NCBI RefSeq assembly: GCF_011075055.1
Contig: NC_058153.1
Span: 4,588,001 to 4,652,000, forward strand
DNA: 64,000 nucleotides
Reading direction: 5' to 3'
DNA from: Mangifera indica
Lineage: Eukaryota > Streptophyta > Magnoliopsida > Sapindales > Anacardiaceae
Part shown: positions 26,201-36,800 of the stretch, piece after piece
Layout of the letters: each line of letters opens with the position of its first letter
Position numbering within the stretch: position 1 is the first letter of the stretch
The notes under the pieces: model-generated
What the model was told of the DNA's origin: nothing
Databases searched by the model: none
What the model saw: the letters and a program-made list of their open reading frames with translations, nothing else
Program-made: the position numbers and the translations under genes

Positions 26201-29200
26201 GAAAGAAAAAGATAAAGACTACGATTAAAAGGATAAAATTTTGAAGCTCAGCCAAGTGTATCCGATGACACTACCTCCCAAAATACAATGTTACTTTGAA
26301 ATTAGATTCTCAAAAGCTCTCCTTCCCCAAAACCCTACTATATTATTTATATGATTAAAAACCTAACCTAATTGGACTCCCAATATACTCCTAATAAACT
26401 AATATTCTTAATTGATAATATATTCCTAATAATAATTCTAATAAAATGATTATATTCTAAATCTCTTAATTATTCTTTTTTGAACTCTAACTTACCCAGG
26501 GCCTAACATTTTATCACCAGCAAGCCACAAGGAACTCTAGAAACAGGAACTAGAGTCATTAACAAAGCTCAAATTAATATAAGAAACAAACAGATTGGAA
26601 GTCAGAAAGAAAGAGAAATCCAACCTGTGAAGCCCATGTGGGAACCTTCATGCAAACTTCAAAAACACTTGCTCCACAGGCTATTGAAGCAGATTTTCGA
26701 GGCTCAGATGAAGGCACTTTGCTTTCCTTGGAGCTTGGCAATGCATGAGCTAACTGACTATTCTCAATAATTTCATTCTTTATATGGTTTTCCAAAAGCT
26801 GAGAAACAAAAACCCAAAAGTGTCGCATATATGAATTTAGAGATCTAACACAAACAACAATCAAATCTTGCAAAGATAAATAATCCTTGCCTGATCATTA
26901 AAACAAGTCTGTGCACTCCCAGATACTAGAAGTGATATGTGGGCAGAACTACAGGTTGATAAATCACATCTCATGGTAACTACACCACGAGAAAATGTTC
27001 CAGCCTGAAGTGGTGGCGGCGGAGCACTACAAACAATGAATTTAAATGAATAGCAGACGATTGAAACAAAAAAGATACCCATTACACTAGAGAAGATACA
27101 ATCTACAAATTACTACATTTTTAGAACTCCCTAACTCAAATATAAGTAGTTGTACAAAATATAGGTGAAAAATAACATGTCTTTGGCACATGAACATTAT
27201 GTACCTTGTCCGATTATGGAGTTTACTTCCTCGTACCTACAGACACATCAACAGGGGTTCAATAAAAGGAAAAAGAAAAAGGAATTTAAAAAAAAAAAAA
27301 AAACATATACAGACATAATGAACAACTGTAGAATTCAATAACAAAATGAGTAGGTTGGCAATGTGAATCCTGAAACAAAAATAAGAATGATAGAATTCAA
27401 TAAATTAGGGAAATTGAAGGATTTGTTTAACCAATACGCTTTGTATTAGAAACATAGAGAAATTTGTAGATCATTTACAAATTGCCAATGTCATTTTGAT
27501 AATTTTATTGCATGACACTAGTGATTAGATATCTAATTTATAGCTGTTGGTGCAAGCATTTTAGTTTATCTTGATTTCCCTGTCCTCTTGGATTTGGCAT
27601 ATTAACTACCAATGATACTACAACTACATTAACTTAATATTAAGTGGAGATTACCAACTTAATTAGCTTGGTTAAAAATGAAAGGCTGGTCAATGATTGG
27701 CAGACATGCCTTAGGATTAAAGGAAAGCGTAGGTACATGGGAAAAAATTTGATGTCAAATATCATCTCTAACACTGTGAATGGCTGTATGCTTTTTATCA
27801 ATTTTACTTTGGGTAATAACTTCAGCTTGAATTTGATAAATAAACTTACCAAAATCCGATTTTGACCCAGACCTATCAGCATTCAGCCCTATCTTCAGAG
27901 TTATACAGAGGAAAGGGAAGTTGTTATCATTTAAGAGAACAGGCATTGTTTGCAAAGAGACCAGCCAAAGAAAATCTTTGTTTAACAACAGAATTTATAT
28001 ACTGTGGAAGGCTCAAACAAATCAACTCCACGACATGAAATTGTGGTGTAACAAATAAATTAAGTAGAACTCTTGCATCAAACTTACTTCAATGTTTAAG
28101 AGAGCATTTAGTCCGTCCTCCAGAGATTCCAAAAAGCATGCATCCTGTGAAGAGTATAGTTTGTCAAAAGAGCATACTAGGAAAATAGCACTAGCGATTC
28201 ACCTATCAAACAGCAACTAAATCTGAAGATTAAATAAATAAAACGTACCAATATACATGAAAATCCACAAACAAGAAATCTCAAGGTCACATCATCATCA
28301 TATATCTTTATAGAAGGAAGATTCTCAGGAGAATCTTCTTCCCGCTGCATATCTACCTCAGGCAGAGCAACATCGATCTTGGGAGGGTCCCCAAGCAAAT
28401 ATGGTCCCAGCTTACTACTAGCTTTCTGGCTATTAGAAGGCAAATCATTGTTGTTTCGTACACAATACATCCGGAATGATGCATGGGCCAGTTGGAATGC
28501 ATCCCATGTATGACTGCATGAACTGCAAGGAACAATATAGTCCAGATAATTGTCTTAACCACCAATTATAAAGAGACATGCTGTATAGCTTTACCACAAA
28601 AAAATATCCAGCATCTAAACAAATAAATCTCAAAGGATGTCCATAGGGAAAGGGCAACACAAGTTGCCTCCAATCTATAGATCAATAATTTCATCAAATA
28701 AAAAGCTAAAAATCTGACTACTTTATTATATCATTACAAGTATACTCATTACTTTAAAGTCATCAAAAAGTAAAACTAACAGCACTAACCTAGAGGAGCA
28801 TAGAATCCATCCATGTTAGATTTAATGAAAAAGTAAATGACTAGTTAAAATTGTTTGATACAATTAGAAAAGATAACTAAACAAAAAATAAGGTAGAGTA
28901 AAAGATCAAACCTTTGCACCACCGACAAAAGTGCCTGACGAAAATGACAAGCTGTAACGCATGAAAATGAATGTTTCCAATATATAACATAAGGAACTCC
29001 CTGCAAATGTGAAAACACCAGAGTGAACAACTTTAGCATAAAAGAGCTTAAAAACATATATACTGCAGATACCCTTCTTCCAAGTAAAACTTGAATTCCA
29101 AGATTAACTATAATTTCAATGCCATGTATATGTGCAACAAAAATTTAGAAAAATAAATAAATAAATAAAATTGCCCACAATCTCTGTAACCTTAGAATGA

Positions 29201-29942
29201 AGTGCCTCTGCCAGTTTTTCACCATTTGGAACCTCTAAATAAACCTGCATGAACATTTGAGAGTAGTTTAGGAAGGCATATAAATGGTTCAGGCCATCAA
29301 AAGTAGATGCAAACACTGCAAAGAAGCAATTACTAGATCAAAAGATGGATATAAATTTAAAAAAGAAAGGTAGCACTAATAACTTTTGTAACAAAGAATC
29401 ACTGTAGAAACCATGCAGTTCATAGTTTCATGCCACAAATGAAAAACACCCACTCATCAACACAACTGAAAATCAGTAAATGATGAATAACTCACAGTAG
29501 TAGGCAATGTGGAGCCAAAAAGCCCACATAAGGCTTCTGGGGTGGACAAGTCAAAATCTCCCCAGACCAGAGAGCCAATATCTTCACTATCATCAATTTG
29601 CTCTCCTTGCAAATACAAAATATTAGGCTCTGATGATTCAAGAAGTCGCCGGAATTCATCAGTACTAGGATTAGTCAAAACTTGAACCTGCACTCAAAGA
29701 CATAGAAGGACAATAAGGTTAAACCCTGGTAAACCAAAAATAATAATAAGAAGAAACTTAGCATTCAATTATTATTGAATAATTTACACCTCAAGTCGAC
29801 CAGATGATGAGAGTTCTGGAAACGGGTACTGGGGCTTTTCATCAGAAGCTGCCCTTTTTTGCTTTTTATCAGCAAATTTCTTGCTTAGAACTGCAAGCAA
29901 ACTACAAGGATTCCTTGAAGAACCTTGTGCATGAAACATCAT
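20215..29942 (-). CDS. ARID4: ARID4-like protein: ARID DNA-binding domain plus PHD finger, 744 aa
   Basis: Fifteen coding exons in transcript order: 29942-29790, 29687-29496, 29244-29191, 29000-28912, 28522-28249, 28144-28088, 27236-27205, 27026-26891, 26798-26625, 23434-22886, 22249-22112, 22038-21940, 20681-20581, 20487-20397, 20310-20215. Phases agree throughout and give 744 residues. The N-terminal two thirds, beginning MMFHAQGSSRNPCSLLAVL, match the conserved plant ARID4 layout as I know it from Arabidopsis. The ARID domain is about 572-675 (RDVMQFLILRGH, NGINWKGQVFSKMRNHT). The C-terminal PHD-type finger has Cys678, 681, 692, 695, His700, Cys703, 725 and 728, a full Cys4-His-Cys3 set. 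In Arabidopsis, ARID2/3/4 are subunits of the PEAT chromatin complex (PWWP, EPCR, ARID, TRB proteins), so a nuclear role in histone modification and silencing is expected. Intron 8 uses a GC donor; intron 13 ends in a NAGNAG acceptor. Intron 9 is 3.2 kb and full of transposon DNA. Confidence 0.93.
22757..22800. repeat. Poly(A) plus (GA)n tract in ARID4 intron 10
   Basis: About 19 A residues followed by about seven GA units, reading as T and CT-rich on the transcribed strand. It lies just 3' of the exon 10 donor (22885/22884), within intron 10. Pyrimidine-rich in the transcript and likely polymorphic in length. Confidence 0.85.
23939..24311. mobile_element. hAT-like MITE in ARID4 intron 9
   Basis: Ends are CACGGTTTTAATAACC on the left and, read inward from the right, CAATGTTTTCAGATTC. 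The flanks CTAGGGAT (23931-23938) and TTGGGGAT (24312-24319) agree at 6 of 8 positions, the 8-bp duplication length of hAT elements. The body contains CCGGCCGGTTTGAA and AAGTCCGGTTTGAA pieces. Noncoding. Confidence 0.6.
24391..24760 (-). repeat. LTR (3' LTR in element orientation)
   Basis: A 370-bp terminal repeat, partner of 26133-26508, with TG...CA ends (TGTTTGGCCCC to TTTGCAACA on the minus strand). It lies next to the purine tract expected before a 3' LTR. Confidence 0.75.
25129..25800 (-). pseudogene. Retrotransposon gag fragment
   Basis: With frameshifts and stops, the minus strand reads LVEQLYQAERYFKVYHTS (the (A/Q)ERYF-type segment of plant gypsy gag), then DHAMTMARNIEDEIGG in the place of the usual L-x2-A-x3-AR helix before the zinc knuckle. 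No intact CCHC knuckle follows. It lies inside the deleted LTR element and is not an exon of ARID4. Confidence 0.7.
26133..26508 (-). repeat. LTR (5' LTR in element orientation)
   Basis: A 376-bp terminal repeat, partner of 24391-24760. On the minus strand it begins TGTTAGGCCCTGG and ends TTTGCAACA. Substitutions and small indels against its partner are frequent, so the insertion is not recent. Confidence 0.75.
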
Positions 29943-32312
29943 GCATACATAACCACACCCTCAAGTGAGATTAAAAAAAAGATCTTCAACAACAAACCCA
30001 CAGAAACAAACACCAAACTGCCAAATTAAATTGAAACCCTAAGATTTGCCACAAATCCAGGACCCCAGTTGCTCAAATCCAGAAAAAAAAAAAACTCGAA
30101 TTCCAAGCGATTTTGTCACCCCCTAAAAAGCAAACAGTCAAGGCTCACAAAATAGAGAGCAACCAGATGAGAGAAGAAAGAAATCAAGCCACCCATATGG
30201 GGAAATCACCAGAAAAGAGAATAAAATCCCTCAAAACGGCCAAAATCGAGAAAGAGCGAGGAGTAAAATTAAAGAAACCCTAAGAGTGCATTAGGTTTAT
30301 GCTAATAAAGAAATCACAAGAAAACCCGAAAGGACATTTCTTTTTCTAAACCTATTCGTCCAAATAAAAATCTCCTTACACTCTTACAACTATAAAAGAA
30401 TAAATATAAAATAAAAATCAAACCACAAAATCAAAGTCATAAATAAATAATTAAAACAAAAACAAGCTTTACGTATTAAATCAATAGTTTTCACTACAGT
30501 TTCTTAAACCGACACCCAATCACGTCAATACAAAAACAGAAACACTTTGATTTCGAAAAACAAAAACAAAACAACCCCCTTTGACAAATAAAACCACGAT
30601 TAAGTATTTATTAGTTAAAAGTAAAAAAAAAAAAAAAAAAAAGGTTATCAATCTATGACATTACACTCAGGGTTATATTAAGAAGTAAGAATCCAACAAC
30701 AATATCAACAAGCTACTGTAAGAAACTACATAAAAATAAGAAAATTTAAAAAAAAGGAAATTGCTTAGGTGACTTTTTTTGTTCTTCGGGTTTCTGGGAA
30801 AGATATAAAAAGAAGTTGACAATTTAATTTCACTTTTGGTTTTGTTTTGGATCTGAACACGGCACTACCCATTGATTCAGAGTTGGGCTCTATTGTTAAT
30901 GTCCAAATGTTGATCACGATCATGATGATCAGCGCCAAATCTTGCTAACACTAGTAAAAGCAATTTGGAAGAAGACTTAAGTAATGTTCTTGGTTGGCCT
31001 TTTTTAATTGGTTCCCATTTGCCAGGATTCATTCTGACTTGTGACTTATCTTCCTTGTCTTGATTTTCCGCTAAATTTACCATAACAGGAGCTGTCTCAG
31101 TGTCAAGGGACCCTGCAATTAAATTAACGTTGTTAAGCTCAAACTCACACGCGAGATAAAAATGATTAACTCAACTCGCTTAAGTCAAAAGTCCATTTTT
31201 GTTTGCGATTATATAATCCAATGCAATTCTATGCTATGCAATGCAATCGATCTTATTTACCCGAAACAAAAAAAAAATCCAATGCAATTCTATATTATGT
31301 AAAATTTGTTTAACCTTATTATATTTGGTCCATCTATGACTGGTCAGTCTCACATAGTTGGAAAATAGAAATTGAAAGGTAGTTGGACAGTTAGGGATAC
31401 ATTTATATATAATGTCCCAAAACTACCCCATTTCACCTCTCTCTGTGCAAAGTTGCAAAACACCAAAATACGGAAACTAAATTTACAGAACATACGCCAA
31501 AGGTTACAGAATTCATAAATGCAATACTCAGACAAATCGTGTTGTGAAAATTAATTAATAAAACAGAAATCCGGGTATGCAAGTTACTGCATTTGATTTA
31601 CAGAATTGACATTTTCTTTCCAGCAAATCCAGTGCATTGTCACGTGCCAAATATGGTCGAATATTCAAACACGAAAAAAAAGGGTGGGAGCCTAAACGGG
31701 ATTAAAAGAAAAACCAACGATATTTTGCACAAGGACTGCTTTTTCTAACATGTACAATGGTAGCAAGTAGAGTTATATTTAAAGTGCGCTTGTTTGAGAC
31801 CAAGTTTGGTTTGAACAAACCCTAAATGAACTTGAGTTCGAGGGTAAAATATTTTTTTGTTTGAACTTTAGGTTTATTCAACTTGCCAAGCTCATGAGCC
31901 AAAAAAAATTTAATATGAATTGAATAAAATGATATGTTTTTTAATTTATATGTATTAAAACAATATCATATTAATAATTATTGTTTAACTACAATATAAG
32001 CTGAGCTTAAATTTTAGTTCAAGCTTGAACTTGAGTTTGACTCTTCTTAAAAGAGTTGAGCTTGACTTTAGATAAACTTAATCTCGATTCGATTTAAATC
32101 CAATCCTAATAGCAAATAGGAAAACAACCCCCGGACAAGCCTTGGAAATATTTTGGCACACTTTCACTGATTGAAATTATAGCATCAACGAGTAAGCATT
32201 TGTGTAATAAATATAAAGAACAAAATTTGAACAAAATTAATAGATTGACAAGAAATGTAATGAAATATATTGCTAAATTTAGCTAACCATGACTTATTTA
32301 ATTTTAATTTAT
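29943..32312. other. Intergenic region between ARID4 and COG3, with ARID4 leader
   Basis: The first about 350 bases upstream of the ARID4 ATG (29943-30310) are probably its 5' UTR and promoter; they contain GC-richer transcribed-looking sequence with CAAATCC / CCCTAA pieces. A 20-base A tract is at 30625-30642. At 30877-31112 a minus-strand open stretch of about 78 codons follows a CAG acceptor-like site; its status is unknown. The stretch 31765-32115 has hAT-family-like GAGCTTGA/TTGAGTTTGA units with partial flanking similarity (GTAGCAAG and ATAGCAAA). No confirmed gene. Confidence 0.5.
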
Positions 32313-33123
32313 GGGCTAAAGGACTATTTCCCACTCAAAGTTTTGGTGAAATAACAAATACATACTTGCAATAAATAAAAAATTCAAATACTCACCTAAG
32401 TTTTGGTCTTTTAAGATACACTTACAAATTTTTTGTTAAGGTTAAAGGATAAAATCATCATTTTATTAGTAATATTAAAATAATTAAAATTATATCTCAT
32501 TTTTCTCTCTTAGTTTAAAAAACTAATAATTTTCTCCCAAAATTAAGTTTTGAAATTTTTATTTTTCCTTAAACTACCAAACCTAAAATCCGATCATTTC
32601 CTCCGATGAACGACGACCTTACGACAAACAAAGACATTGTCTTCCATAAGATAACCTCTAGACGACGCATCATCCAGATCTGGAATACAAGCATCATCCA
32701 TTTTGGACGACGTTTTGTCACCCAATTTGAACGACACTTCATCGTCCACATTTTTAGATGAGATGCATTGTCCAGAATGGATGCCATTCCATCATCCGAC
32801 AAAGTTCAAGGCCTCTGGCCATCAATGATCGATACTGGCCGAAGGTGTAAAAAAAAAAACCAAAAGATTTGAAAAGGGGGGGAAAAGTCATTTTCAAAGT
32901 TGAGTACTGAAAGTAAAATATTAATTTTTAAAACTTAAAAATAAAAAAAAATAAAATAAAATTATATATTTTTTAATATTATTTGTAAATGATAATTTTA
33001 CCTTATATTTAATAATAATTTTAACAAAAGTTTAAGAATGAATAATTGTTTGAATTTTTTTATCTATTATATGTATATTTTTAAAATTAAACTAAAACTT
33101 AGATGAGAAATAATCCTTTGGCC
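32313..33123. mobile_element. MULE-like TIR element with 9-bp target duplication
   Basis: The left end is GGGCTAAAGGACTATTTCCC; the reverse complement of the right end is GGCCAAAGGATTATTTCTCA, an inverted repeat of about 30 bp. The flanks TTAATTTAT (32304-32312) and TCGATTTAT (33124-33132) agree at 7 of 9 positions, the duplication length typical of Mutator-like elements. The centre (about 32590-32850) is a distinctly less AT-rich block rich in GACGA and CATCC repeats, unlike the interiors of the other family members. Its short minus-strand ORF (32569-32802) has no recognisable domain. Confidence 0.7.
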
Positions 33124-33800
33124 TCGATTTATAAAACAAACTTTGTCCCTTATCATCACCCCATAGTAATTGTAACACCAATCACTTCCACAGAGTAGCT
33201 TTTGCACCGTTTTTCGAAGACAATGAAGCTTAATAAGAATCAATAACTCTACCTAGCACTAAAATTAGTCTGTAAAGCCACTATGGTGACAAGAATGCCA
33301 GTACATCAGGAGATTCTCTGGAGCCTTTGCAGAAAGCCAGGAAATATCCAGACTGACTGGCACTTTTGCGACCTATCACATTGTTGACCTTACGTAATTT
33401 TAATTGGCCAATTATAGGCGTACTCAATCCAGGAATAAACAGGAAATTTACAATCTTGAAATGTCCAAGTAGCAGCTCATCTCACAACAATGTGAAGGAG
33501 TAAAACTAATGTTACAATTTTATCTTTACATCTTCAACTTTATTCATGTGTGCAGAATTCATACTAAATATTTGATGAACGATATATGGCTTCCTCAGTT
33601 CACCAACAATTACCAATTCGCCTGTTAAGTATTCAACAAAGCATAAATCCCACATAATCTAAGTACTTAATTTTCCTACAAACTTTATTTTTAGTCAAAA
33701 AAAGTAAACTTAACTATGTATGCTAAATTTGATTAAAAAAATTATATATAGTCAAAAGTCCACCCAAAAAATGAGAAGAATGGTGAGTTTGACAAACACC

Positions 33801-36800
33801 CTAAAGAAGACTGTCCAGTTGTGCTTGCAGATCCGGTATGGATACCATATTGATGAGACTTTGTTCTTCAGGGGAGTACTCTTCTTTCACCAATTTCTGC
33901 ACTTGAATATGAGCTTCCACAATATTTGTCCTGCAAAAATTGTATATATATTCGGTGTTACTTGCACTCTCAAATAATACACAACTCAAAGCACAGGCAC
34001 ATTATGCATCATTAAACCAGCTTTTCATTACAGGCAGGTCACACTAAAACTAACTCCTGATGAAGAAGGTAAATTTTTAATATTGTCACAACTATTTCCT
34101 TCGACTTGTTGCAACAAAGCTATAAACCAGGTTGGGTTAATTGCAAAACCTTTTTTAAAATACAGTTTCAGATGACCTGTAATAAATGTATCAGTCTTAG
34201 GCAAACTTATCCTCTTATGAATACAAAGATATCAATACTATAAAGGAACTTACTTCACTGGTTTGAAAAGTATTGTTCGAGTTGATGGATTCTGCAGATA
34301 AAGTTTCATCTTTGCCAGCACTGGTGGCAACTCTTGCTGAATTGCATCATTTACCTGTTTCAGAAATAAAAGAACATTAGAAATTATTTTTATTATAATT
34401 TCACTTTTTTGATTCTCCATATATAACTAAATGAAATAAAACTCCAAGTTAATGCACATCTCAGCCCAGAAAAGATGACCCCATATCAAGCATGTGATGC
34501 TATCCTTCAATATCAATATTTTCATGAAAATGACGGATGAAAAAGATTTTTCCTTCTTTTTTTTTTTTTATAACTGAAGAACCTCACCAACTTAGTCAGA
34601 CAGATAAATCCCAGAGTACAATAATAGGACATACAACTATTGCACCAAGTAATTCAAGATTTCACTAGTCATGGGATCAATGCAGTTCAATCCCAATCTC
34701 AGAAATAGATAATCTTGTTGCTAACCCTACCCATCCAGGAATCCAGATACAACTAAATATTTATATAGATTGAATGTACACTTATTTTGTCTTCATTCAA
34801 AATGGAAAAACTCAACTGCCTTTTACTCTTTAAGATAGACCAGCAAACAACTCAATTAATCACAAAGATATACCTTCTGAACGAGTTCAGCCACCTTATC
34901 TGGAGTAGCAAAAGCTTGATCCTTGAGTGGTTTTGCCAAAAGCGAGTCTACTTTTTTATTCTGACTGCCAGAGGAGGACACTTTTACAGCTGTCACCTAA
35001 AGAAGCAACATAAGAAATGAAAATGCTACAGCCAAGAAAAATCCATTTCATAATTTTGATATACAAACAAGTGTGTGGAATTTGGTCGATCACTTCCAGT
35101 TTATTAAGTAAGGAACCTAATATTTTCATATCATAATGATCCTCAGAAGTTGCTTAAGGGCCCCAAAAAACATCCAAATAAGTGAGAAGATAAAAGCCTA
35201 GCCACCATACTATCAGAAATTGATTATTGTCCAAATATAAAGGAAAAAAGGAAATAACATTTTGTAGACTGTTGTAGGCTGTGAAAAGTAAGTCTAGGTG
35301 GGCTAATTTTGTCCTAGGTTAGTAGTGCCCTGTAGATTATGCAGCTGCCATTTAACTGTGCAGCTGGAGATCAGAACTTTTTAGTTTTTGGATTCTGTTA
35401 CATGTGCGTATCTTGTTTTTAACTGTTCAGATGAATCAGAAAAAGACGAAGAAAAGTTCCCTCCTTTCTTACAACCATTACATTTATCATGTCCATAAAA
35501 GTAACTCCCTTAAGGTGATGTTTACTTCTAGAAAGTGATTATGAAATGGAATTGGGATTCCTAATTCCATTGTTTACTTTTTAGAATTAAGTAAAGAATT
35601 GGACTCCCATAGATAGTCAATCCACAAAAACAAGGTTAAAAGATTCCAAAAAAATTTACAAGTTATCTTTATTCTTAAGGTGGGAAATTTGATAAAATTA
35701 CTTTTTTTACCATATTTTGAATTTAAAATTTATATTATCCTAATTAAGTTTTTGGTTTCAATGTTTATCATTTTATAATTTAGTGATTACTAAAATAAGA
35801 TCTTGTAAATATTGACTGAAGTTGAATTGACTGGAGTAGACCACCATTAACCGGTGTAACCACTGTTGACCACCGTTAACAGGCTGTTGACCAATACTGA
35901 TCAGCCACTGACCAGCATTGACCACTTTTGACTGTTGTTGATCACCATCAACCAATGTTTGCTAGGCATTAAATTTTTATTTTTTAGTTACAAAAACTAT
36001 ATTTAAAGTAAAAATATAGTATTAAATTTATAATTATTATTTATATAATTGGTCTTTTATTATTATTTACATAATTAGTTTTTTAATTTAAATATTAAAT
36101 TTTTAGCTTATATTAAATATTTATGGTGAGGGTACTTTTGTCCAAATACCTCACATTCAATTCTATTCAGTCAATATTCCAACTAATAAACATGGCCTAA
36201 AGGTTTCCATATTTAGATCTAGGGATCTGAACTCTTATTTAGTTGCACCGGCTCTTTCTCCAAATAACTTCCAAAAAATAGCAAGTTCTCTTAAAAAAAA
36301 TTTCAGAGGATAAAGACAAACCTTGGTAACAAATGAAAGCATGGGATCCACAACTAGCTTAGTAACTACCATAATGAACTCCTCACAAGTGGCTTTTAGG
36401 CTTTTCTCCAATTCCTGAAATTATGTTATGATGACAAGGCAAATTAAAAGAAGTAAATAAATAATCAGTGAGAAACAGATAAAAGTTTGGTATCTCTGAA
36501 GGTATCAGTATCGAGATGAATAAAAATCCAGCTACTGCCAAAGTCAAAATTACACTTCAATAGTGCACATGTCAACTTCATAGGAAAGATGAATGCAAAG
36601 TCGGCTGATTTCTGGAAGAATTAAAGTTTGTTATTGATAATCAAAACCCAAAGCTGATTGATAGCAGGGGAACAAGCATCAAAAGTATTCCCAGGTTTGA
36701 CTGACCAATTCTCTGAAAACTACTGGAAGTAAAATAAGTATTGTGAACAATGAAACTAATGTTTCTAACATCTGTAAATTATAATGCAAAAGGAGTGCAT

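Larger units (their letters stand above)
24391..26508 (-). mobile_element. Deleted Ty3/gypsy-type LTR retrotransposon in ARID4 intron 9
   Basis: Two related direct repeats (24391-24760 and 26133-26508) each start TGTTGCAAAC and end with (C/A)AACA-type bases (GGCCAAACA and GGCCTAACA). They share long blocks such as TCTCAAAAGCTCTC and GGACTCCCAATAT. In minus orientation the 5' LTR is the right one. It is followed by TTAGTGTCAAAGCC, a decayed match to the initiator-Met tRNA primer site (TGGTATCAGAGC). Before the other LTR lies a purine tract, GAGGGGGTGAAAT. The 1.37-kb interior retains only gag remnants; protease, RT and integrase are absent. No clear 5-bp target duplication. It has the same orientation as the host gene, so its splice or polyadenylation signals could matter, although both LTRs are diverged and the insertion is old. 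Confidence 0.8.

Noticed and set aside
24391..26508. Intact LTR retrotransposon
   Set aside because: No protease, RT or integrase; the interior is too short and gag is frameshifted; the LTRs are well diverged.
32569..32802. Minus-strand 77-codon frame as a small gene
   Set aside because: It lies wholly inside the MULE-like element's cargo, has no domain, and has a repetitive Met/Trp-rich composition from the GACGA/CATCC repeats.
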